Positions 1 through 8,963 are shown, counted from the first letter of the stretch. The stretch is 64,000 nucleotides of DNA from Halovenus halobia (GCF_051414135.1 NZ_JBLKOA010000001.1:434001-498000); one strand, 5' to 3'. Program-made: numbers and translations. Notes: generated by a model from the sequence alone, not told the origin.

Positions 1-183
1 CGAGTTTCGAATCGCGTCCTGTGCGGCTGGTTCCGACAGCCCCTGGACGACGTTTACCGCCCCAGTCCGACTGAGAAACGCCACCAGCGGGAGCACGAAA
101 TACACGAAGAGAAGACTCCCCAACAGCGCTGGGATGAGTAGGCCTCGGTCGGAACTCCCGACGAGTTTTTCGGCGTAGCTCAT
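1..183 (-). CDS. ABC transporter permease, molybdate/tungstate type (partial, N-terminus only)
   Basis: Only the first 61 codons lie in the window; the gene runs off the left edge. The start ATG overlaps the stop of the upstream binding-protein gene (ATGA), so the two are translationally coupled. After a short polar N-terminus (MSYAEKLVGSSDRG) there is one hydrophobic helix at about residues 15-37, then RTGAV, as in permease subunits of ModB/WtpB type. The family call rests mainly on the neighbouring binding protein; another anion permease is possible. Confidence 0.6.
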   Translation of the reverse strand, partial: MSYAEKLVGSSDRGLLIPALLGSLLFVYFVLPLVAFLSRTGAVNVVQGLSEPAAQDAIRNS

Positions 184-1112
184 AGTGTAATCCCCTCCGG
201 CAGCCTCCCGTGCGCTGTCGGAAGCCCATCTCTTACTGAAAGTCCTGCGTCAGTCAGTATATCCGTGCTGTCGACGAGAAACTGCACGAGTTCCCGACCA
301 GCGTCGGGCGAGTCTGCTGATTCGTGGACTGTGGCATTGTACAGAATCGGACGCCCCTCCACAGTCGTCCCTTCGTCGGTGGTGTAGGTGGCTGAGGCGT
401 ACCGCTCGGCCCGTGATGGCTCGGCGAAGTTGTACGCCGCCGGAAACTCGACGAACGGAAGGTCGTGGTCGACTGCCATATTCCGATATACGACCGCAGC
501 AGCGACCGACCCCGTCTCGACCTCGGCCATCAGCTGTGGCTCCTCTGGCTCGACGGTGACGCTTTCGAGCATATCTCGTTTGAATCCTTCGAGCTCGTGC
601 TCCTGTTGGGCCAACTCGAATGCCTGCACCGCCCGATAGCCGAGCGGGTCCAGGTCCGGGTCGCTAATTGCCAGCCCCTCGCTCTCGGCGACTACCTCGT
701 ACCACGGGTCAGGCCCGTCCAGCGCAGCGCCAAGTTCCGTCTCGGGGTTGTAGCCGATACCCAGTGCGTTGCTCGCAAACACGACATCCCAGTCGACAAC
801 GCCGTCGAGTTGGCTACGGAGGAGTGTTGCGTCCGCGCCGACGATTACGTCCGGCTGTTTGGTGCGGTCCTCGACCAGTCGAACGATAGTGTTGGTGCCA
901 AAATACTGGCCGCGGAGGTCGATTCCGTGCTCGGACTCGAAGGCTGGACCGATGTACTCCTCGAATGTTGTCGCCAGACTCCCAGCGGAGAGCACACGGA
1001 CGGACTCTCCGCCGAGTCCAAGACAGCCTGCAAGTCCAGTACCGACCAGTCCCGTCGCCGTCGCGAGTATCTCTCGGCGGCACGCTCGCTGCGAACTCAC
1101 TCGGGGACTCAT
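180..1112 (-). CDS. Extracellular oxyanion-binding lipoprotein of a molybdate/tungstate-type ABC transporter
   Basis: The 310-residue protein starts with a twin-arginine signal (CRREILATATG) ending in lipobox LAGC, so it should be exported by Tat and lipid-anchored outside the cell. The mature part begins VRVLSAGSLATTFEEYI and contains PDVIVGADATLLR, the fold pattern of WtpA/ModA periplasmic binding proteins, which deliver molybdate or tungstate to the permease. I start at the ATG at 1112 because the reading frame further upstream has only a TTG. It overlaps the permease gene downstream by four bases. The exact anion (molybdate, tungstate or sulfate) cannot be read from sequence. Confidence 0.75.
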   Translation of the reverse strand: MSPRVSSQRACRREILATATGLVGTGLAGCLGLGGESVRVLSAGSLATTFEEYIGPAFESEHGIDLRGQYFGTNTIVRLVEDRTKQPDVIVGADATLLRSQLDGVVDWDVVFASNALGIGYNPETELGAALDGPDPWYEVVAESEGLAISDPDLDPLGYRAVQAFELAQQEHELEGFKRDMLESVTVEPEEPQLMAEVETGSVAAAVVYRNMAVDHDLPFVEFPAAYNFAEPSRAERYASATYTTDEGTTVEGRPILYNATVHESADSPDAGRELVQFLVDSTDILTDAGLSVRDGLPTAHGRLPEGITL

Positions 1113-1178
1113 TGGTCCCTGTACTCTCTCGGCGTACAAAAAACCAGCACGGGGTATCGCCTACTCTGAACAAACGAG

Positions 1179-1760
1179 TTACTCCTCGTCTTCCGCAGTG
1201 TTGTCCGCTTCTGTGTCGTCATCTGGCGCTGTCTCGTCGGGTTCGTCTTCGCTGCCCTCCTCAGCGTCTGCTTCTTCGGATTCCGTCTCGTCGCCAGCGG
1301 CATCCTCGCCCTCTACTTCGCTTTTGTCTTCGTCGGCTGCGTCGTCTTCAGCAGCCTCAGGCTCCGCGTCGTCCGCGTCTTCCGCTTCGTCGTTCTCTGA
1401 AGCCTCTGGCTCGGCTGCGTCATCTGCCTCAGACGATTCGTCGTCACTGTCCGTCTCCTGCTCCGCTTCTTGGTCGCCGGACTCGGCTGGAATCGGTCCG
1501 TCACCGAGCACCTCCGTAACTGCGTCCTCAAACTCCTGACGGGTGGCGAAGTATGTGTGGTCGACGGCCCCGAGCAGGTCGGCCAGTTCCTGTGGTCCGT
1601 CCGGTGTTCGAACCACTGTCTCGCCTTCGCGCTCGATGATTGCACTCTTCTCGATACCCCACATTAGCCGTGCCGAGACGCGTGCGAGCGGTGCTCCCTC
1701 GACGGCCTGTTTGGCTCCCAGGGTCACCGTGGGCTCCTCGCTGTCCTCGTCGTCTGCCAT
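1179..1760 (-). CDS. Haloarchaeal conserved protein with long acidic low-complexity tail (DUF5789-like)
   Basis: Residues 1-95 look like a compact domain (GAPLARVSARLMWGIEKS, then TPDGPQELADLL and TYFATRQEFEDAV), similar to small haloarchaeal proteins I know as DUF5789; that match is from memory. Residues 100-193 are almost only D, E, A, S and T, an extreme tail even for a halophile. No catalytic motif is visible and the function is unknown. It ends 66 bp from the start of the transporter genes on the same strand. Confidence 0.7.
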   Translation of the reverse strand: MADDEDSEEPTVTLGAKQAVEGAPLARVSARLMWGIEKSAIIEREGETVVRTPDGPQELADLLGAVDHTYFATRQEFEDAVTEVLGDGPIPAESGDQEAEQETDSDDESSEADDAAEPEASENDEAEDADDAEPEAAEDDAADEDKSEVEGEDAAGDETESEEADAEEGSEDEPDETAPDDDTEADNTAEDEE

Positions 1761-1859
1761 ACTTCCAGTTCAGGTGGCCCGTGATTATGGTTTTCGGCTC
1801 GCACTCGTCTGACGGTCGTCTGACGGGTAATTTTGTACGTGTTCGAGAGACTAGGGGAC

Positions 1860-2684
1860 ATGACTAGCCTCTCGGACGTTTACGAGGGCGGCATCAACAC
1901 GGTCGCAGACCCCCGCCAGCGCCGTCTCGGGATGGCGCTGTTCGCTGTCGGCGCGGCGATGGTTGTCGGTTCGATCTCCATCGCGACGACGGACCTGTCG
2001 ACGCTACTTGGACTGGATGTCTTTGCCGCCCGGGAAGTTGCCGGGACGCTCGCGGGGCTTGGAATCCCCGCCGCGTTTGTCGGCCTCTTCGTCGTGGTGC
2101 CGGCGAGCAACAGAACCCGCGCTGCGGCCACGATGGGTGCAAGTCTGGCTATCCTCGGCGTGTTGCTTTTCAGACAGGCCTACCCGTACCGCTGGCTCGC
2201 GAACGACCCACAGGTTGCGCTGATAACCACTGTCGTCTACACTGCTGGGATGCTGTTGACTCTGTGGGCGCTGTTCATCAGCATCGCAACCTTCAACCGC
2301 CGCATCGACCCAGGCGGGACGGCTCGGATTGCAATCACTGAAACCGGCGAGGTGAAGGTTATCTCAAACGGGCCAGATGGTGGGTCGGGCAGTGTCGGCC
2401 TCTTCGGTCGCGAGCCAGACGGCTCGGTCCCGACGCAAACGAACGCCGGTCAATCCGAACCGACGCCAGCAAGCGACGGCAGCGGTGCCGTGAAAAACGA
2501 CGCGCTCGTCGACGACGAAATCTTCACTGCGACGCAGGAACGCGGGAAACCAGACGAATACTGTGGGAACTGCGACCACTTCAAGTACGTCCGACTCGAC
2601 GATGACCTCGTTCCGTACTGTGGCCTTCACGAGGACCTGATGGACGATATGGACGCCTGCGAGCAGTGGGAAGAAAACGCTTAG
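1860..2684 (+). CDS. Membrane protein with C-terminal cysteine cluster, unknown function
   Basis: The ATG at 1860 (MTSLSDVYEGG) is preferred over an earlier in-frame start because a TATA-like stretch (taattttgta) lies about 30 bases upstream. Residues about 25-145 contain four hydrophobic helices. A polar linker follows, then a C-terminal cysteine motif (CGNCDHFKY, YCGLHEDLM, ACEQWEE) of about 40 residues that could bind zinc or iron on the cytoplasmic side. It stands alone on the plus strand before tfs. Conserved in haloarchaea as far as I can judge; no function known to me. Confidence 0.75.
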   Translation: MTSLSDVYEGGINTVADPRQRRLGMALFAVGAAMVVGSISIATTDLSTLLGLDVFAAREVAGTLAGLGIPAAFVGLFVVVPASNRTRAAATMGASLAILGVLLFRQAYPYRWLANDPQVALITTVVYTAGMLLTLWALFISIATFNRRIDPGGTARIAITETGEVKVISNGPDGGSGSVGLFGREPDGSVPTQTNAGQSEPTPASDGSGAVKNDALVDDEIFTATQERGKPDEYCGNCDHFKYVRLDDDLVPYCGLHEDLMDDMDACEQWEENA

Positions 2685-2702
2685 TTACTGAGAAACCCGC
2701 CC

Positions 2703-2711
2703 TTTTTATTA
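2703..2711 (+). promoter_or_regulatory. TATA box of tfs
   Basis: The sequence tttttatta is centred 27 bases before the tfs ATG, the spacing expected for a leaderless haloarchaeal transcript. Confidence 0.6.
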
Positions 2712-2733
2712 CAGGCCCGGCATATCCGGTGAC

Positions 2734-3054
2734 ATGGAATTCTGTGACGAGTGCGGCTCTATGATGAAAACGGAGAACGGTTCGTGGATTTGCAATAGCT
2801 GCGGCTACGAGAAAGTCCGCGACGAGAACACAGAGGAGGGAATGGTGACGACATCGGGACAGGAGGAGTCTGAAGTTGTCGACGTGAGTGATGTCGAGGA
2901 CCAGGGCCGACCGACGACGACTGCGCAGTGTCCGGAGTGTGACAACGACCAGGCGTACTGGTACATGCAACAGATCCGAGCGGCTGACGAGAGCGAGACG
3001 CGGTTTTTCGTCTGTACCGAGTGCGAGCACAAATGGCGTGAAGACGACCACTAA
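2734..3054 (+). CDS. tfs: Transcription factor S (TFIIS-like RNA cleavage factor)
   Basis: The 106-residue protein has two zinc ribbons. The first is N-terminal (CDECGS at residues 4-9 and CNSCGY near 21). The second is C-terminal (CPECDNDQAYWY and CTECEHKW), and it carries the RAADE segment corresponding to the acidic catalytic tip. Archaeal TFS binds RNA polymerase and stimulates cleavage of backtracked transcripts. The length matches the family. The stop is followed at once by the ATG of the next gene, so the two are probably cotranscribed. Confidence 0.92.
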   Translation: MEFCDECGSMMKTENGSWICNSCGYEKVRDENTEEGMVTTSGQEESEVVDVSDVEDQGRPTTTAQCPECDNDQAYWYMQQIRAADESETRFFVCTECEHKWREDDH

Positions 3055-3690
3055 ATGACCACTGACCCGCCGGACCCACCCGTGCCCGAGGCGATGCTCA
3101 CCGAGGCGGGCTTCGAACCCGTCGAGCGTCGCACGGAGACACTCTTCGAGGTGGGGGCGGTGCGGATCGAGGGTATCACACACCGATACGAAGACAACCG
3201 CTCGAGCGAAGCAGCCCGAGACGCGACTGACGGCGCGCTCGACCATCCGATACGATTCTTTGCCGTGACGCGATTGGTCTTTCAGCCCTCGCTCCCGTTC
3301 GGCGTGTCGCTGTCGATGTTTACCTCGACGCTTCGCCGTGAAGCACGGTCCTCGTTCGCTGCACAACTCGAAGACCGCGGATTAGGTAATGTCGAACGGG
3401 GCTCCTCTCAGAAGCTCCGTTTCGATGGCTCTCGCGTTCGCGTCCGGGAGTTTTCAGCAGAAGACCTGCTTGGAGAGGGTGACGGCCGCTCATTCTCACT
3501 GTCGTTCCGTCTCTCGGTGCTTACGCACCGCGGAACAGCAATTGTCGTTACTGCTGGGTTTCCAGCCAGTTCGGTCGCTGAACAGTTCGACCTGACAGAC
3601 CCTCAAGCGATGCTCACGCAGAGTGCTGCGGAATACCAGGCCACGTTCGAGACGTTTCTCGGCGGCGTCTACGAAGAACTCACGGCCTAG
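3055..3690 (+). CDS. Conserved haloarchaeal protein, unknown function
   Basis: The start codon abuts the tfs stop codon with no spacer, implying an operon with tfs. The 211-residue protein is soluble, without signal peptide or membrane helix, and contains no motif I recognise. A PEAMLTEAGFEPVERRTETLFEVG segment opens the protein (broken here: PEAMLTEAGF, then PVERRTETLFEVG). Its TAG overlaps the stop codon of trmI on the other strand. Confidence 0.7.
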   Translation: MTTDPPDPPVPEAMLTEAGFEPVERRTETLFEVGAVRIEGITHRYEDNRSSEAARDATDGALDHPIRFFAVTRLVFQPSLPFGVSLSMFTSTLRREARSSFAAQLEDRGLGNVERGSSQKLRFDGSRVRVREFSAEDLLGEGDGRSFSLSFRLSVLTHRGTAIVVTAGFPASSVAEQFDLTDPQAMLTQSAAEYQATFETFLGGVYEELTA

Positions 3691-4421
3691 ACTGGATTCC
3701 GCGCGAAGGTGAGATAGCCGGTGTGGCCCACGCCGGCAGTCGACGGCCGTGTACCGCGCTCGCCGACATCCATCTCTCGCTGAATCGTCTCCAGACTCTC
3801 GACCTCTTCGAGACCGGCGTCTCGGGCTGTCTTGACCACCTCGCTCGTCGCCTCAACGAACGGTGAGTAGACAGCCAGAAAGCCACCAGGTGTGAGCAGT
3901 TCTGGGGCGTGCTCGACGACCGCAGGCGCGTCCGCGGTGTCGAGTGTAATCAGGTCGAATTCGCCAGCTAACTCGTCAATTTCCTCGGTCACGTCGCCCG
4001 CCGTTACGTCGACAGTGTCCGCGATACCAGCTAGTTCCATATTCTCACGGGCAACCTCGGCGAACTCGGGGTCCTGTTCGTAGGTGACCACTGTCGCGCC
4101 GGCGCGACCCAGCGACGCGGCGAGGACGCCCGTTCCGGTCCCGGCGTCGAGCACACGGTCGCCCTGCTTGACGCCAGTATGGCCCATCACGAGACCGATA
4201 TCTCGGGGCATCATCGGCGCGCCAGTGCGCTCGAAGTGATGAAACAGGTCCGGTCCGCGAAGCGCTCGTGCGACGAACTCCGTGCCGAGATGTGTCTCGA
4301 CAGTCTCGCCGGCGTCGACATCGTCTGGCACCTGCAGAATGCCGAGGTCAGTTTCCAGTCGCTCGCCTGCTTCCAGCAGGTACTCTCGTCCCTCTCCGAC
4401 GAACAGATACGCCACTGTCAC
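3687..4421 (-). CDS. trmI: tRNA (adenine-N1)-methyltransferase, TrmI family
   Basis: A short N-terminal beta domain is followed by the SAM-binding core: VLDAGTGTGVLAASLGRAG is motif I (residues about 95-113), with ITLDTADAP further on. Archaeal TrmI methylates A57/A58 in the T loop of tRNA. The length of 244 residues fits. The start is a GTG that overlaps the stop of nac (GTGA), so translation is coupled to nac. The gene ends on the stop codon of the convergent neighbour. Confidence 0.88.
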   Translation of the reverse strand: MTVAYLFVGEGREYLLEAGERLETDLGILQVPDDVDAGETVETHLGTEFVARALRGPDLFHHFERTGAPMMPRDIGLVMGHTGVKQGDRVLDAGTGTGVLAASLGRAGATVVTYEQDPEFAEVARENMELAGIADTVDVTAGDVTEEIDELAGEFDLITLDTADAPAVVEHAPELLTPGGFLAVYSPFVEATSEVVKTARDAGLEEVESLETIQREMDVGERGTRPSTAGVGHTGYLTFARNPV

Positions 4422-4810
4422 TCCGAGAGGTGCTCGATTGCGTCCAGTGGCATCCCGTCTGTCTCCTCGAGTGCTTCTCGTGCCGCGTCTTCGCTGACGC
4501 CGGCCCGGTCGGCAACTGTCTCGATGTCTTCTTGGGGAATCTCGTCGTCTCCACCATCCTCTGACTCGTCCGAGTCACTCCCGGCCGGAAGTTCGCCTGC
4601 CTCTCGTGTCTCAGGGCTGCCGACGACGTTGTAGGTCTCCTGGCCCTGTGCGTCCATCCGCTGGACATCAGGATTGTCGAAGACGAGTTCCTTGTCTGCT
4701 GTTTTGATGATCACTTCCTCGGCATCGAGTTCGTCGATGTCGATGCCCATCTGCTTCATCATCTGTTGCATCTTGCGCGAGTCGAGTCCGCCACCGCCTC
4801 CTCCAAACAT
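4418..4810 (-). CDS. nac: Nascent polypeptide-associated complex protein (archaeal NAC alpha)
   Basis: The glycine-rich start (MFGGGGGG) followed by KMQQMMKQMGI is typical of archaeal NAC. The NAC beta-barrel domain spans about residues 20-65 (EVIIKTADKELVFDNPDV). A UBA domain lies at the C-terminus (DIETVADRAGVSEDAAREAL). The protein shields nascent chains at the ribosome. A TATA-like ctttttgt (complement of 4834-4841) lies about 28 bases upstream. trmI follows in the same operon. Confidence 0.92.
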   Translation of the reverse strand: MFGGGGGGLDSRKMQQMMKQMGIDIDELDAEEVIIKTADKELVFDNPDVQRMDAQGQETYNVVGSPETREAGELPAGSDSDESEDGGDDEIPQEDIETVADRAGVSEDAAREALEETDGMPLDAIEHLSE

Positions 4811-4909
4811 ACCCTCTCTTTCTCACCACGTCACAAAAAGGGCTACGTTGCAACACCAGCAGCTACTGACCGGGTAAAAAGATCGGAAAAGCAGGTAGCT
4901 GGCCGTGAG

Positions 4910-6070
4910 TTAGGCCATGCCCTTCTCTTGCAGTTCGCGGGCGATGATGTTCTTCTGGATTTCGGTGGTACCCTCGTAGATCTGGGTAATCTTCGCGTCG
5001 CGGTAGAACCGCTCAACATCGAAGTCGTCCACGTAGCCAGCACCGCCGTGAATCTGCAGCGCCTCGTTAGCCACATCAACAGCGACACGGGAGCCGTATT
5101 CTTTGGCCATGGAGGCAAGCATCGTCAGGTTTGCGTCAGCGTCGTTCTCGACGGCCCACGCAGACTTGAGCGTCAGCAGGCGTGCAGCCTCGATTTTGGT
5201 GAACATGTCCGAGAGCTTGTGCTGAATGGCCTGGAACTCACCGATAGGCTGACCAAACTGCTCGCGCTCTTCGGCGTACTCGAGCGCGCGCTCGGCAGCA
5301 CCGCGGGCGATACCAACACCCTGCGCAGCGACGCCGGTTCGGGTCTCGTCGAAGAACTGCATCTGCTGGAGGAAGCCAGCGCCGCGCGTGCCAACGAGGT
5401 TCTCCTCGGGGACGCGCACGTCGTCGAAGATGAGTTCGGCTGTATCCGAGGACCGAATCCCCATCTTGCCGGTGATCTTGTCGGCGTCGAAGCCGTCGCG
5501 GTCGGTTTCGATGATGATCTGCGAGAAGCCGTTGTATCGGCCAGCGGCGTCAGGGTCAGTCTCACAGAGAGCAACGACGAAGTCGGCGACCGTCCCGTTC
5601 GTAATCCACATCTTGTTGCCGTTGATGACGAACTCGTCGCCGTCTTTCTCGGCGGTGGTCGAGATGGAGGAGACGTCGGAGCCAGCGTGGGGCTCACTGA
5701 TCGCTGCGCCAGAAATCTTCTCACCGCGCGCAACTGGTTCCAGATACTCCTCTTTTTGCTCGTCGGTTCCGAACTCGACGATGTTCTCTGTCCCGAAGGA
5801 TGTCGACATCACACAGAGTGCAATGCCAGGGTCGGCGGCGAACAGTTCCTCGGCGATGACCATATTCTCCACTGTCGAGTAGCCCGCACCGCCGTACTCG
5901 ATAGGAATTCCGGAGCCGGTCAGGCCCATCTTGGCTGCTTCGTCGACGACATCGTGGGGATACTTCTCCTCACGGTCGTATTCGCCAGCGACTGGCTTGA
6001 TTTCGTTCTCGGCGAACTTCCGTACTTCCTCACGAATCTGCTTCTGTTCTTCGGTGAGTCCAAACTCCAT
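4910..6070 (-). CDS. Acyl-CoA dehydrogenase
   Basis: A full-length (386 aa) FAD flavoprotein of the acyl-CoA dehydrogenase family. The N-terminal helical domain begins MEFGLTEEQKQIREEVRKFA. The FAD/substrate region has CVMSTSFG, ISEPHAGSDVSSI and KMWITNGTVADF. The C-terminal signature is QIHGGAGYVDDFDVERFYRDA followed by TQIYEGTTEIQ, with the catalytic-region Glu in YEGT. It oxidises acyl-CoA to enoyl-CoA in fatty-acid or branched-chain catabolism; chain length is not predictable. I start at 6070 because a TATA box (cctatatg) lies 21-28 bases upstream. Confidence 0.9.
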   Translation of the reverse strand: MEFGLTEEQKQIREEVRKFAENEIKPVAGEYDREEKYPHDVVDEAAKMGLTGSGIPIEYGGAGYSTVENMVIAEELFAADPGIALCVMSTSFGTENIVEFGTDEQKEEYLEPVARGEKISGAAISEPHAGSDVSSISTTAEKDGDEFVINGNKMWITNGTVADFVVALCETDPDAAGRYNGFSQIIIETDRDGFDADKITGKMGIRSSDTAELIFDDVRVPEENLVGTRGAGFLQQMQFFDETRTGVAAQGVGIARGAAERALEYAEEREQFGQPIGEFQAIQHKLSDMFTKIEAARLLTLKSAWAVENDADANLTMLASMAKEYGSRVAVDVANEALQIHGGAGYVDDFDVERFYRDAKITQIYEGTTEIQKNIIARELQEKGMA

Positions 6071-6090
6071 ACCCCCCTGTTTGTTCTGAC

Positions 6091-6098
6091 GCATATAG
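6091..6098 (-). promoter_or_regulatory. TATA box of acyl-CoA dehydrogenase gene
   Basis: On the minus strand cctatatg precedes the ATG at 6070 by 21-28 bases, which favours that ATG over the in-frame one at 6094. Confidence 0.55.
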
Positions 6099-6137
6099 GT
6101 GTTGTGTCACAAACGCACGCTAACAACTGCTATCCGG

Positions 6138-7361
6138 CTACCGCTCTGCAACCACCGACCCCACGATGAGTAGGTGGCCGACTGCACCCGCTGTCCCGAC
6201 TGTTCTGCCGAGCGTCGTCACCAGGTCCATCCCCGAGAGTATCCCAGCAACTTCGATGAGCAACCCCCCGCCGAGCAGGGCGAGGGTGAGCTGTGCTGTC
6301 CGGTCATCGACCAGGGAAACGGAACTCACGCCAGGCGGGTAGAACTGATATGTAACGCCGACGATTGTCATTCCCAGTAGCCCGAGCAGATTGAGTCGCG
6401 CGTGTGCCGCAATCCGTGGGGCTGTCACGCCATCTACGGCGAACAGCAATCCAAGTCCGACGCCCACCACTCCAGCGCCAGCGCCAAGCAAGACCCCATA
6501 CAGTCCGACTCGACGTCGCTCAGACCGCGTAAACAACACACCAATTGCAACAGCGTAGCCGGTGACTGCTGTCGCCTGAAGGACGGCCCCGACAGCAAAT
6601 AACTGGCCGGCAGGAAGAGAGAGAGCAATAATCGCCGGTCCGAGCGCACCTGCAGTCAGCACGACCAGCGCGAGTCGGCGGTCGACAGTTGCGACGAAAA
6701 ACCGTGGAAGGAGCCGAAAACCAACGGTAAACAGCAGCAATACGCCGCCGCCTGCGGCCAGCAAATGAGCGGCTCGCGGTGGGTAGCCGTCGAGCAGCGT
6801 CGGCAGCGCTGTGTCCGCGGCGAGCAGGCCGTAGGAGCCCACCAACACGTAGCCAAGAACAACAGGGAGAAAGCGGTTTGCGGTGCGGTCGAGCGGTTCG
6901 CGGTGGCTGGAGGCGTCGCCGGTGCCCGTCTCCGAGCCGACGAGATTGGTCCGGATTGTGAGGCCAAGCGTCCCGACAAAAAGACAAATTGTCACCGCCC
7001 ACGCCATTGCACCCAAGCGGCGTAGCGCTGGCGTTGCTGTCTGCATACCAACCGCGAGCAGTGCTGTCGCAAGATTTCCCAGCAGGAAGTGAACGGGCAG
7101 TAACCGGGTCGTGACGAGCGAGCGGTCGAAATAACTTGGGACCAGCGAATACGCTTTCCCAAAGATAGTCTGAAAGACGAAACCAAACAGTCCGAGTACG
7201 ACCGCCGCCCGGTGAGAAACCCCGAGAACAACGCCAGCTTGCCAGATGACCAGCCACCCGGCACCAGCAAGAACGAACCGCCGTGACCAGCGAGATATCA
7301 CTTCGGCGGCTGTCATATGATGGGTGACAGCCGCCTGCCTGTTCAGCGTTCCCCCGGACAT
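6138..7361 (-). CDS. Polytopic membrane protein, NnrS / heme-copper-oxidase-like
   Basis: About 12 hydrophobic helices fill this 407-residue protein. Conserved-looking histidines sit inside or next to helices (PVHFLLGNL, AAHLLAAGG, AAHARLNLLGLLGMT), followed by YQFYPPG. That pattern resembles NnrS proteins and heme-copper oxidase subunit I relatives, some of which respond to nitric oxide, but I see no complete heme/copper ligand set. It follows the HerA-like gene by 33 bp in the pyrBI operon. An alternative ATG lies at 7316 (MTAAEVISRW). Family call is tentative. Confidence 0.55.
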   Translation of the reverse strand: MSGGTLNRQAAVTHHMTAAEVISRWSRRFVLAGAGWLVIWQAGVVLGVSHRAAVVLGLFGFVFQTIFGKAYSLVPSYFDRSLVTTRLLPVHFLLGNLATALLAVGMQTATPALRRLGAMAWAVTICLFVGTLGLTIRTNLVGSETGTGDASSHREPLDRTANRFLPVVLGYVLVGSYGLLAADTALPTLLDGYPPRAAHLLAAGGGVLLLFTVGFRLLPRFFVATVDRRLALVVLTAGALGPAIIALSLPAGQLFAVGAVLQATAVTGYAVAIGVLFTRSERRRVGLYGVLLGAGAGVVGVGLGLLFAVDGVTAPRIAAHARLNLLGLLGMTIVGVTYQFYPPGVSSVSLVDDRTAQLTLALLGGGLLIEVAGILSGMDLVTTLGRTVGTAGAVGHLLIVGSVVAER

Positions 7362-7394
7362 CTTCGCGCTCGGGTTCCGCCCTACCGCTGGCAG

Positions 7395-8474
7395 TCAGTC
7401 CTGCGCTCCGTTGACCGGCGTTGCCTCGGTTGCTGTTACACTGTCTCCGCCGTGCTCGGTCTCTCGGTCTCGAATCTGTGCAGCGTGGACCGTCTCGGTC
7501 GCATCGTCGACGATGAGCACCTCTCCCGTCGCTGTCGGCATCTTCTCTTCGAGTGAGCCGTTCATGTAGGTCGGTTGCGCGGCCTGCAACGCGTCGACAT
7601 CCGACTGTGCGGTCAGTCGATGCGAGATGAGAATATCCGACTGTGAGATTCCCACCGCGGGGACTGCGCTGGGACGCTGAGTGACCAGTACCGTACTCAC
7701 GCCGGGTGCCCGGCCGCGGGTGAGTATTCGCTCCAGGGCGGGCTGAGCCACACCCTGAAAGAACGTGTGTGCCTCGTCGACCAAGAGCCACGGCAATCGC
7801 CCGATATCGTCCCGGACTCTGGCCCGATAGACTGATTCGGCCACGCCTCGCACGACGGCATTCATCGGTCCATCATCGAGTCCCGAGAGGTCGAGAACTG
7901 TGATTTCTGAACAAGACAACGTTGACGCGTTGAGCCCCTCCGCCGCGTCGAACACCGCCCACGAATGAGCCATTTCTACGTGGTTGATTGCTGCACGCTT
8001 GTCGGCCTGTGTTGCGTCGGACTCACGGATTTCCGTTTGCATCCCGTCGAGTGAATTTGCTCGCTGGGCGGACTGCCAGAGCAGTGCACCCGCGCTGCTC
8101 TCCGGCGAGAGTCCGAGCAGTGTACACCACGAGCGTGGTTCCAGTGAGTTTGGCGTCACTGCGGGCTGAGAGAACACCGTTGCGGAGATATCGTCGTGGA
8201 TTTGGTCTCCGAGCGTGTCGAAGGCGCCCATCGGGTCCACGATAATCGGTGCGATGGCCTCTGTTTGGGCCAATTCTTCGGCAATGACCCCCATCGTGTA
8301 GGATTTGCCGTAGCCTCGCTTGCCGACGACGAGCACTGCGTGTGGCCGGTCAACGTCGAGATACAGTGGTGCGCCCGCGCTGCCATCGAGTGCGCGATAG
8401 CTTCCGAGTCTTCCGGTCGGTTTCCTGTCTATTTCGTCCCGTCCACGACCAATGACGAAACTCACGGGCAGCAC
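7395..8474 (-). CDS. HerA-like / DUF87-type P-loop ATPase
   Basis: The 359-residue protein has a Walker A motif GKRGYGKSYTMG at about residues 52-63 and a Walker B LPWLLVDEAHTFF near residue 230, followed by RILTRGRAPG and VLVTQRPSAVP, the usual order in HerA/FtsK-type hexameric ATPases. HerA itself is longer, so this is a relative that may act on DNA or another polymer. The start is GTG at 8474; GTG at 8465 is an alternative. It lies 30 bp after pyrI and is likely cotranscribed with it. Confidence 0.8.
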   Translation of the reverse strand: MLPVSFVIGRGRDEIDRKPTGRLGSYRALDGSAGAPLYLDVDRPHAVLVVGKRGYGKSYTMGVIAEELAQTEAIAPIIVDPMGAFDTLGDQIHDDISATVFSQPAVTPNSLEPRSWCTLLGLSPESSAGALLWQSAQRANSLDGMQTEIRESDATQADKRAAINHVEMAHSWAVFDAAEGLNASTLSCSEITVLDLSGLDDGPMNAVVRGVAESVYRARVRDDIGRLPWLLVDEAHTFFQGVAQPALERILTRGRAPGVSTVLVTQRPSAVPAVGISQSDILISHRLTAQSDVDALQAAQPTYMNGSLEEKMPTATGEVLIVDDATETVHAAQIRDRETEHGGDSVTATEATPVNGAQD

Positions 8475-8504
8475 TGCCTCGTGTTCGCAGAAAAACCTCG
8501 GGGC

Positions 8505-8963
8505 TCAGACTTTGATCTGCTCGGCGATACTCTCCCGAATAATCGTATCACAGTAGACACAGCGGACGCCGTCATCGAGCACCTCGAAGTGTGTGTCGAT
8601 GGGTTCGTCTTCAGCCGTGATGCAGTGCTGGTTCGGACATTCGAGCACGCCAGTCACTGAACTCGGGCGCTCGACGAGGTTTTTCTCGACTACGTCGTAC
8701 CCGCGGATGATGTTGATTGTCGCCGCCGGCGCAATCAGCGAAAGGACGTCGAGTTCAGACTGGCTCAGTTCTCGGTCTTCGACCTTGACCACGTCTTTCC
8801 GGCCCAGTCGGTCCGAGGGGACGTTCATTCCAACAGAGACAGTCTCGCCGCGACTGCCGTCGATACCGAGGATTGCGAGGACGTTGAGTGCCTGTCCGCC
8901 GGCGATGTGGTCGATTACGGTGCCGTTTTCGATCTTGCTCACTCGGAGTTGTTGGTCGGTCAT
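8505..8963 (-). CDS. pyrI: Aspartate carbamoyltransferase regulatory chain
   Basis: The 152-residue protein has the allosteric domain (KIENGTVIDHIAGGQALNVLAILG) and a C-terminal zinc site of four cysteines (CPNQHC and CVYCD). PyrI binds nucleotides and tunes PyrB activity. The ATG overlaps the pyrB stop codon (ATGA), the classical pyrBI arrangement. Confidence 0.95.
   Translation of the reverse strand: MTDQQLRVSKIENGTVIDHIAGGQALNVLAILGIDGSRGETVSVGMNVPSDRLGRKDVVKVEDRELSQSELDVLSLIAPAATINIIRGYDVVEKNLVERPSSVTGVLECPNQHCITAEDEPIDTHFEVLDDGVRCVYCDTIIRESIAEQIKV

Noticed and set aside
465..1169. 234-codon plus-strand frame opposite the binding-protein gene
   Set aside because: Antisense to a gene with a clear Tat lipobox and binding-protein fold.
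6520..7791. 423-codon minus-strand frame overlapping the NnrS-like and HerA-like genes
   Set aside because: Arg/Ser/Gly-rich shadow in another frame of two real genes.
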